NCBI GenBank assembly: GCA_033398695.1
Contig: CM065803.1
Location: 48,971,501 to 49,035,500 of the forward strand
Reading direction: 5' to 3'
Length of the DNA: 64,000 bases
DNA from: Orobanche coerulescens
Lineage: Eukaryota > Streptophyta > Magnoliopsida > Lamiales > Orobanchaceae
A program made the position numbers and the translations under genes. Positions 55,297 through 64,000 of the stretch are shown piece after piece; positions within the stretch are counted from its first letter, which is position 1, and each line of letters begins with the position of its first letter. The notes beneath the pieces were generated by a model. The model did not search any database. It was not told the DNA's origin and worked only from the letters and a program-made list of their open reading frames with translations.

Positions 55297-58084
55297 TTAA
55301 TTATTGCACACGTCAGTTGTAGGATAATTCATATCGCTTTGTTCGTACAGTGCTGTTTTGATTGTCTGAGTGTACAGATAACTAACGGTGGATACGGTAT
55401 TCTTGGGTCTTACAGCATTCCACCTCAATTGTTGAGTAAAATCATTAAAAACATACAGGGAGTCAGGCTGTAGTAATCCCAATTCATGTCGAAGCATGCA
55501 GAATCTTGTTGTGTCGAGAGGTTTGGTAAAGATGTCGGCTAACTGGATATCTATATGAACTTTTTCCAGCCGAACTTCCTTGTTCTCAACATGATTCTTG
55601 ATGAAGTGATGCTTCATGTTGATATGCTTAGTGCGCGAGTGCAATACAGGGTTGTGCGTTAATGCAATGGCACTCGTGCTATCGCACATTATAGGCGTTT
55701 CTTTGGCTTCAGTTCCATAGTCTGACAGCTGTTGTTGCATCCAAAGAATCTGAATACAGCAACTACCAGCAGCATAGTATTCTGATTCAGCTGTAGAAAG
55801 CGAGTTTGCCAATTGTTTCTTTCTAAACCAAGACACGAGTCTAGGTCCAAGAAAGTGACAAGTTCCGCTTGTACTCTTCCTATCTAGCTTGCAGCCTCCG
55901 AGATTCGAGTCACTGTAGCCAACTAAATCGAATCCGCCTTCTTTAGGATACCACAGTCCTACATCGATTGTTCCTTTAACATATTTCAGGATTCGTTTGG
56001 CTGTTGCGAAGTGTGATTCTTTAGATGCTACTTGATATCGCGCATACACTCCTACAGCAAACTGGATATCAGGATTGTTATCCGTTAGGTACACGAGTGA
56101 GCCAATAAGCTTCTTGTAAAGTGATTGATCAACCGGCTTTCCAGCTTTATCAGCACTAATTTGCACGGAAGTGCTCATGGGGGTTGACGATGATTTGGAA
56201 GTATTCATTCCAAACTTGTTGTGAAGCTCCTTGCTGTATTTTTCCTGGTTGATGAATATCCCTGTAGGCAACTGCTTTACCTGCAATCCTAGGAAATAAC
56301 TAAGTTCTCCCATCATACTCATTTCAAATTTACTTTGCATGAGATGAGAGAACCTTTGACACAAAGCAATGTTAGTTGAACCAAATTTTATATCATCTAC
56401 ATATATTTGAACCATCAGGAGGTCATCACCTTCCTGTATTTTAAACAAGGTCTTGTCCACAGCACCTTTCTCGAATCTATTATCGGTTAGATACTGGGAC
56501 AGTCTCATACCATGCTCTAGGGGCTTGCTTAAGTCCATATAGTGCTTTCCTTAGCCTGTATATGAGGTCTCCACCTTATGGATTGACAAACCCTGGTGGT
56601 TGTTCAACATATACTTCTTCGGAAAGGTCTCTATTCAGGAATGCACTCTTGACGTCCATTTGATATACAATGAAGCTCTTATGGGCGGCAAAGGATAGAA
56701 ATATCCTAATGGCTTCTAGTCTGGCTACAGGGGCAAATTTTTCATCGTAGTCTATGCCTTCTTCCTGTCTGTATCCTTGGGCAACTAGTCGGGATTTATT
56801 CCTGATAATGAGTCCATTTCTATCCTTCTTGTTTCTAAATACCCATTTGGTTCCAATTCTTAATTGATGCGTAGGTCTAGGTACAAGATACCATACATTA
56901 TTTCTTTCGAAACTGTTGAGCTCCTCTTCCATAGATGTAATCCAATGAGAGTTATTGAGAGCTTCTTTGGTAGAAACAGGTTCGGATTGGGCTAAGAATA
57001 CAGCAATAGTGCACATGTTAAGTCTTCTAAGCTCGGATTGAAATTTCCATACAGGAAATGGAGATATCTCAGACTCGGGTTCTTCTTGCACATATAGTAC
57101 ATTTCCTTGTGTATTCTGTATTCTCCTTCGGGTAGAAACTCCAGCATCAATATTTCCTATGATCAACTCTTGTGGGTGATCTCTCAACCATCTTCTGTCG
57201 AGTTCTAATTCGGGGACCCGTACTGTATCTTGAGTTGTTGTAGTTTCGGCTTCAGCGTGTACAGCATCGGCTTCATCTACTTCAGTTCTTATAGCTGCGG
57301 GGTTGATTACTAAGTCAACGACAGGCTCTATAAGAGTTGGTGGATCTATGATGGAAAGTCGTTGGATGTTCTGAGTAAGTTTTTCTACTCCTGTAGGATC
57401 ATGGTGAGGTTCATCGAACACTACATGAACTGATTCCTCAATTGTTAGCTTCCTTTTATTAAAGATCCTATAAGCTTTGCTAACAGAGGAATATCCTACA
57501 AATATCCCTTCATCTGATTTCTCATCGAAGGTTCTAAGTTGATCCTTCCCGTTGTTCAAAATGTAACACCTGCATCCAAATATGTGAAAGTACGAAACTA
57601 ATGGAGTTTTGTTGTTCCATACCTCGTATGTTGTTTTGTTGTGGTGCTTGTTGATGATACAGTGGTTTTGGGTATAGCACGCTGTATTGGTGACTTCGCC
57701 CCAGAAACGCTGTGGCAATTTGCTAGCGGCAATCATTGTCCTTTTTGCTTTCTTCAGCGTCCTGTTCTTTCGCTCAGCAACACCATTTTGTTGAGGTGTG
57801 TGGGCAGCTAAGTATTTGTGTTGTATCCCATTTTCCGAATAGTAATGCTCTATAAATCGGTTAGTGAATTCTGTACCTCTGTTGGAACGAATGGACACAA
57901 TACTCAACCCTTTCTCATTCTGAAGCTTTCTCAGGTGCTCGGGCAGTTTTGATGTTGTTTCCTTCTTCTTGCTTAGGAAGATTGTCCAAGCATACCTGGA
58001 AAAGTCATCAACAGTAATGAGACAGTATTTCTTACCTACCAAACTTACCGGGTCTACAGGACCATAGAGATCCATGTGTAGCAT
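55297..58084 (-). pseudogene. Element E integrase core, reverse transcriptase and RNase H, one frame change
   Basis: A 502-codon frame from 58084 has the integrase core ([64 protein letters not shown]). The usual D in RSDRGTEF is N here. It continues with [20 protein letters not shown], then RT start ([56 protein letters not shown]). The frame changes near 56540-56576 at the [10 protein letters not shown] box. The second frame, to 55297, carries YVDDIKFGS, RNase H (VGYSDSNLGGCKLDRKSTSG, STAESEYYAAGSC) and DIFTKPLDTTRF. Close to intact. Confidence 0.93.
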
Positions 58085-58690
58085 TTCTAGAATTCTGTTA
58101 GTGGAAAGGTAGGATTTGCTCTTCAGGGTGGTCTTGATTTGCTGGCCTTTCTGACAGGGTCCACAAACGCTGTCTTTTTGGAATTACACATTTGGCAATC
58201 CTCTAACTATTCCCTATCTGGAGAGCTTGTTTATAGTCTTGAAGTTGACATGAGAAATCCTTTTATGCCATGGCCAGCTTAAATCTGCAGTGCCTTTGGC
58301 AACAAAACAAGGAATTGCGGAGCCCGTAGGCATCCAGTCAGCAATATACATATTACCTGATCTGCTTCCTGTGAGCACAACTTCTTTGGTCAGGATGTTC
58401 TTGACTTTACAGTGATCTATATAGAACTTCACCGAGAACTATTTGTCATAGAAATGGCTAATACTAAGTAGATTGTACTGTAATCCTTCAACATAAGCTA
58501 CATCGGTGACTTTGAATTTTACGACAAGCAGGATTCCATTCCCTCTTGTTCTTTCTTTAGATTTATCACCGAAGCGCACTTTTGGACCGCGACCTTTTAC
58601 GTAATCTGACACCTTGCTTTTATCTCATATCATGTGTTGAGAATATCCGATGTCGAAGTACCAGATGTCCTCCTCTAAGATGTCCTGTAT
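58085..58690 (-). pseudogene. Element E protease end and pre-integrase zinc region
   Basis: Pieces in changing frames: VSDYVKGRGPKVRFG-like sequence, NLLSISHF region (about 58460), KFYIDHCKVKNILTKEVVL, and LSWPWHKRISHVNFKTINKL (58214-58290), the pre-integrase histidine pair. The CxxC part is near 58150-58180. Homologous to 42808-43113 of D1. Confidence 0.8.
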
Positions 58691-60690
58691 GCAAACGAAT
58701 TAGGTAGATTTAGGTCCCCTTTGATTGTTGGGTCCATGGATGTTAGTGCCTTTAGGTACCCAGATTTCCCCGACAGCGATAGGTTTACTGTAGGATGGTT
58801 TAGGTCCATAGTTGCAATGTCTACGCGGGGCATGTACGTAGTCGCTATAACCATGATAATTATTATGCATGTAAAATTCAGGGTTATTATTATTAATACA
58901 GTACGAATGCCATCTTGGAGGTGGAGCCATTTTCTTCGGCCTTACATCTTGCCTTCTGGGTCTCCATTTGGATTACTAAAGTTGTTGTTGATACTGTGTG
59001 GATACTTGATTTCACGAGGGATAACGCGGCTCATGTATCCAATACCTAGGCGTGCTGTACTGAAAGTACTGCCGTGCAGGCCTTTGATATTTGGATACAG
59101 CCTTCTTTCTGAACAGCTGTTGGCGCTGTTGATATGCTCGGGGAGCATGCTGTTAGTTACGCCTTACAGGTCTGAATGGCTGAGGATTCCGCTGTCTGGA
59201 ATATGACTGTGGTGGCGGAATGGCAGCCTTTGTTGTTCGCGGTGCAATAGGTGCCTTCACAGGACTCGGAATTTCTTCCGATACAGGAATGGGTTCCACA
59301 TCCCTGACAAACACAGTACTAGTTTTTCCTTTATTGGAAAATGAGTTGTATCCTAAGCCACTTTTATAATGAGCATGTTGCCCAATGCTTAGAATTTCTT
59401 CCATCCTTTTAGATGATTTCTCGAAATATTTCAGGATGGTCTCAAGTTCTCCTTCTCGTTTTTCGAGAGTTTTTATTTTGTCTTGGAGCAGAACAAAATC
59501 ATTTGTCGTGCTTTCACTGTGAGACTTAGCCTCATTTAGTTCATGAGCAAGTTGATGATTGTTCTCCATGAGTTTTTCGTGATCGAATTTGCTGTTTTCA
59601 CAATCAACAGACATATTTTCGTAATTAACTTTCAGCAAGTCGTTTTCTTCCCTCAGCTCTAGGTTAGAAATTTGGAGCTGAATGTTTTCATTTTTCAATG
59701 TCTCATGGGCCTTTTGAATGTTTTTAAACTCATTCATCGTGTTTTCAAAGGTATGAGATGCGTTTGCAGGAGTAATTGAGGTTGAACTTACCTCATCGTC
59801 GCTATCTTCATCTTCTGGTATATCTTTGGCCAAGGCTTTATCTTCGAATTCATCATCAGATGAGTCAGTGTCAGTGACTACCTGAAGACATTCTTCGGAT
59901 TTTGATGGTGTGGGGGAGGCTTCTGATTCACCAATCAGGGCCTTGAGCTTGTTTTTCCAAGCACGTCTTCTTTCTTCTTTTTCTTGTTGCTCGGCTTCCG
60001 GAAACCTTTAAACTTTAGGATGAGGACATTTGTTTGCATAATGTCCTAGTTTCCTGCAATTATAACACAGGTTAGCATCACCAGAGGAAGTTTCGGTACT
60101 TACCTTGTGAACAGGCTTGGGCATGTATGGAGTCTTTCCCGACTGCTTGATGAACTTCTTGAACTTATGCATGAGGAGCGTCATTTCATCTTGTGACAGG
60201 ATGTCGTCGTCGCTGTCAGTATTTTTTGAATGGTCTTTGATGAGCAGGGCATGTTGTGTCTTCGGTTGGATACAGCGGCTAATGTTGTAGTCCTTGCGGG
60301 AGATTCTTCAGCTTTCTCTCTCTTGTCTATATCATACTCAAATGCTTTGAGGTCAGAAAAGAGATCAAAAGTATATATTTCATTAAGATTGCACGACACA
60401 CGCATAGATGTGGTCTTAATGTCCCATCGGGCAGGGAGAGATCTGAAAATTTTTAGGTTCTTCTCCTTTTGGGTATAAATTTTGCCCAATGCTTCAAGTT
60501 CACCAATAATGCCAGTGAATCTGAGGTCAAGTTCCTCAAGTGTTTCAGTTGGTTTCATTTTAAAAGATTCAAATTGCTAACAATTTTGAAATTTTGTTTT
60601 CTTTTGAGAGCTCAGTTCCCTCACAAATTAACTTGAGTTTATCCCAGATATCTTTGGCTGATTTGCAGCTCTTTACCTTAGAGAACGTGT
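58691..60690 (-). pseudogene. Element E gag, cut at its N-terminus by the Tork-like element
   Basis: From right to left: LNEIYTFDLFSDLKAFEYD and IFRSLPARWDIKTTSMR (60181-60558), the zinc knuckle CYNCRKLGHYANKCPHPK-like region with breaks (about 60010-60070), the coiled-coil segment SHTFENTMNEFKNIQKAHET (59153-59833), and a linker rich in Pro, Gln and Arg. The gag start is missing: at 60690, inside a conserved stretch (compare 45120 in D1), the Tork-like LTR begins. Confidence 0.88.
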
Positions 60691-62675
60691 TGTTGGGATT
60701 CGGTGCCTAAAACGAAGGCCCAGCGGAAGTGGAAAAACGAAAATTAATTCGATCCGAATCCCTACGATGATCGATCGAGCTACGCATATACGAATATAAA
60801 CGAAATCACAAGAGATATTAGAAACTCACCCTTTTAGTCCTTTGATTAAATGGATTCCTTCTCTTGAACTATTCCCCAAGCTTTAGTTGTTCTCCACGAA
60901 TCCAATCCGCTCCAAGCTCTTGGATGATCCAACGCCGAAAGACCGCGTCTCTACTTGTCACGCGCTGGAGAACAAATGCAACGGCGATCACCCGATTAAC
61001 CTCTAAGGTTATGGCTAGAATCAAGTGATGAAGCTTTGATTATAGCACTTTAAGTGTATAATCTATATCTCTCAATTTTATCTTGATTTTTCTCCAAGAA
61101 TTGCCAAGAAGAAATGAAGAAGAAGATGAAGACAATTGAGAAAACTATTTTCTCTCCTCTCACTTGCTCAACTCACGTATGGAATGGGTAAGGAAGAAGT
61201 GATAAGAGTCTTCACTTTAGTCTACATAATCTCCTCCACAATGAAAACCAAATCACCTATATAGATAAATAATATGATCTTGTCCCTTTGACTCACATAA
61301 GTAATCCACCAACATGTGGAGACAATGACCAAAGGAAAGGGGGAGGAAAAAGGGGCGGCCATCTAGAAGGAGTTGGATGAGTTCGGTCCGTTTCGGACTC
61401 CCGTGAGTCCAAACAGATAGACTCCGATCCAGTCCCGATGTATTTATATCGATTAATTAATCCAATTAATTAATCATATCAAATACATAATGACATAATT
61501 AATTTCTCCAAGAAATAATTATATTCATGAATTAAATTAATCACCCGGTTATTTATTTAGTTAATTAGGCCGTAAATTAATTTATCCAATAAATCAATTT
61601 AGACATCCAATGTCCCAAATTAGATATCCAATATCTAATATTCATAATGAGAGATTAAGCTCGATTCATTCCGTCGTCAATCCTATTGCGCGACTCGGTA
61701 GGTTCGTCTCAGTCAGCAATGGGAGGAACCAAAGAGTAGTAGAACCACCTAGCGAGCATGGCGGCCTACACTGTACCCCAACTGAGAACGAATGATTGGT
61801 ATCATTCAAGAACCATTATGTCGTGAATACCAGTATACGTATAAACCCTTCTTTCAAATGTCCCGATCAAGATATAGGGTCACGGTCAATCAAACCCTAT
61901 CTGTACTTGATGCTATGCATGTGTTAATGCAAATCGAGATCATTGAGCTCTCGTGTATCCAATACAACTAGCTCTAATGCTTTGGCCAAAGACTTATGAT
62001 CTCATCTGCCAATAACTGCATAGGACATATAACCCGCTCACTAACGGGAGAAATAATTCTATCTTGGTATTCAGTAGGACCTGCTACTTGCCCGTCAAGA
62101 TGCACGTCGAGGTTGACCCCCACCTCCTGGTTTATAGGGTCGAACTACTCTAATGAAAATCTTGACGTCACAAGCACATCCCTACTAAATCCTCAAGTCG
62201 AAGGTTCACGAATACCTATCACAACCTTTCGATTCCGTCATTGACTATCCTGGAGTGAAATCCGTGTGACGAATCGAGGGTGAGTCGGTTCGAGTATACT
62301 AATCCAATTATCATACCTATAACGTGTGCTCCCACTAATCATTAGCGTTCGACAGGCACTCTCCATGTCAAAGAACATGTTATACAAGTCTTCACATAAA
62401 CTTAACGCCCAGTTAAGTTTCATCGACTTGCGAACGATTAAGTATTTGAGCTGTAAACCTTTCCAGTGCCGACCACCTTATCCAATAAGGAGTGGAACAT
62501 TTTGCTCTCAAATACACGGACTAGTTTCTATATATATATTTACGAGTTAGGAATGCCAGTAACTACCAGTAAATAAAGAAACATCTATTGCCTTATATTA
62601 ATGATTTACATAATTACAAGTACAATGCCCTCACTCAACATCCTCTGAGTGGTATTCGAGGGCATACTCCTAACA
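60691..62675 (-). mobile_element. 3' LTR of a Tork-like copia element
   Basis: On the minus strand it begins TGTTAGGAGTATGCCC (62675) and ends GAATCCCAACA (60691), 1985 bp, TG...CA. A purine tract (AGTGGGAGATTG) precedes it on the minus strand at 62676-62688. The large size is unusual for copia but the end structure is clear. No coding inside; the small frames at 61610-62550 are chance. Confidence 0.87.
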
Positions 62676-62690
62676 ATCTCCCACTTGCAC

Positions 62691-64000
62691 TCAATGCCAC
62701 ATACTATGGTATCTAATACCCATTTTCTCTAGATGACGCTCCAAGCTAGTCTGAGAAAGTGGCTTGGTCAGTGGATCAGCGACGTTGTCGGCTGAGTCTA
62801 CTCTATGCAGCACAATGTATCCCTTGCGAACAAATTCTCTGACGAGATGATACTTCCTCTTAATGTGCTTGGTACTGTTATGAAACCTTGGCTCCTTGGC
62901 CTATGCTATAGCTCTGTCGTTGTCGCAGTACAGCAGAACAGGCAGCTCAGCACATGGTATCACTTGAAGTTCTCCCAGAAACTTCTTAATCCAGAACCCT
63001 TCCTTGGAAGCCTCCGAGGCTGCTTGATACTCGGCCTGATAGGTGGAATCAGCAGTCGCGCTTTGCTTGGCGCTATGCCAAGATACTGCTCCTCCATTAA
63101 GAGTAAATATATAGCCAGAAGTAGACATCGAGTCGTCATTCAGTCCTTGGAAGTCCGAATCAGTGAATTCCACCACATCCAATTCTCCACCGCCATACAT
63201 CAGAACCATATCTCTAGTCCTTCTTAAGTATTTGAGAACGTTCTTTATGGCAGTCTAATGTTCCCTACCTGGATTTTCCTAAAACCTACTCACAACGCTT
63301 ACAGCATGCGCAATGTCATGTCTCGTAGCATAAGGTATATGGTATATTACTCATTTCATTGTTCCTCACTTTGAGGACACATCTTCAAGGAGAGTTTTAT
63401 TCCATGTCGCATCGGTAGGAACCCTTTTTTAGAATCATCCATCTTAAATCGCTTTAAGATTTTATCTATATAGAGGGCTTGGGAAAGACCTATTGTTCTA
63501 TTCGCTCTATCCCGGTAGAGTCGAATTCCAAGAACATAGGTTGCTTCTCCCAAGTCTTTCATTGAGAAATTACTCGAAAGTCAAGCTTTCACAGAACTGA
63601 GCATTCCCACATCATTTCCTATTAGTAGAATATCATCCGCATATAGTACTAAGAATGCGATCTTGCTCCCACTAACCCTCTTGTATACACAAGGTTCCTC
63701 CTCATTTTGCACGAAGTCAAACTCTTTGACCGCCTTGTCAAAACGAAGGTTCCAACTACGCGACACTTGCTTCATTCCATAAATGGCACGCTGAAGCTTG
63801 CACACTTTCTGAATATCGACTTCGGACACAAAGCCTTTAGGCTGCTCCATATAGATTTCCTCCTCGAGGAATCCATTAAGGAAAGCCGTCTTTACGTCCA
63901 TTTGCCATATCTCATAATCGTGGTAGGCAGCTATAGCAAGCATCATGCGAATAGACTTGATCATAGCTACGGGCGAGAAGGTATCATGGTAATCGATCCC
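62691..64000 (-). pseudogene. Tork-like RT and RNase H, cut by the window end
   Basis: The stop TGA at 62691 ends RNase H (DPLTKPLSQTSLERHLEKMG). Upstream are the RNase H core (DFQGLNDDSMSTSGYIFTLN, SATADSTYQAEYQAASEA, LLYCDNDRAIA) with an in-frame stop at 62901-62903 replacing the usual Gln of AIAQAKEPRFH. Another stop lies near 63253, where the family has a Trp before TAIKNVLKYLR. RT parts follow at 63356-63562 (MKDLGEATYVLGIRLYRDR) and 63581-63964 (YEIWQMDVKTAFLNGFLEEE, YGMKQVSRSWN, LYADDILLIG active site). The motifs AIAAYHDYEIWQMDVKTAFLNG are typical of Tork. The rest is outside the window. Confidence 0.9.

Noticed and set aside
61600..62550. Small open frames that might be a host gene between two elements
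   Set aside because: The whole stretch lies between the TG and CA ends of the Tork-like LTR and has no protein similarity that I recognise.

Overview
The window is plant nuclear DNA, most likely from a eudicot, and almost all of it is nested LTR retrotransposons. The pointers are Ty3/gypsy chromovirus-like gag-pol with long LTRs (about 1.8-2.4 kb), Ty1/copia Sirevirus-like and Tork-like elements, priming sites matching plant initiator tRNA-Met and tRNA-Asp, and a fragment of a plant LOG cytokinin-activation gene. No intact cellular gene, tRNA, rRNA or CRISPR array is visible. Nearly every coding region carries frameshifts or stops.

Layout, left to right. 1-1348: partial (-) gypsy LTR with a dense array of a palindromic 12-mer. 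1349-2792: tRNA-Asp-primed (-) element, reduced to a 5' LTR, its PBS and about 160 bp of internal sequence. 2793-4137: remnant of a (+) element (LTR-like end, PBS, leader, gag start). 4138-9872: (-) gypsy element C, with gag, PR, RT, RNase H and INT all recognisable but broken. 9873-14604: (+) gypsy tandem composite, in which one complete LTR (11727-14002) has a PPT on its left and a PBS on its right and so serves two internal regions. 14614-16983: (-) LTR of a second gypsy family. 16984-38662: a (+) gypsy LTR split by a 19,957-bp (-) gypsy element H (18584-38540) with 5-bp target duplications (GATAA). H has lost RT/RNase H/most of INT, and there it holds a (+) Sirevirus-like copia composite (about 20921-34233): an extra internal 3' end, then LTR, gag-pol, a large additional ORF after pol, and LTR.

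38664-38870: C-terminal part of a LOG-family gene (cytokinin riboside 5'-monophosphate phosphoribohydrolase), directly abutted by the LTR end. About 39100-42716: 3' non-coding end and 3' LTR of a Tat/Athila-like (+) element. 42717-46177: 5' half of a (-) Sirevirus-like element D1. 46429-49796: (+) gypsy element F (LTR, PBS, gag, zinc knuckle, PR), interrupted by a second (-) Sirevirus-like element E (49797-60690, with pol and an additional ORF). E is in turn interrupted by a (-) Tork-like copia element (60691 to the window end).

Two patterns stand out. First, four LTR families carry clusters of short, GC-rich, self-complementary motifs just upstream of the predicted TATA box, although the motif sequence differs between families. 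Second, the two copies of the Sirevirus 3' region and LTR differ mainly at CAG/CTG trinucleotides, often as CAG or CTG against CG. That is not a natural mutation pattern and suggests sequence errors at CHG-methylated sites, so some apparent frameshifts may not be real.
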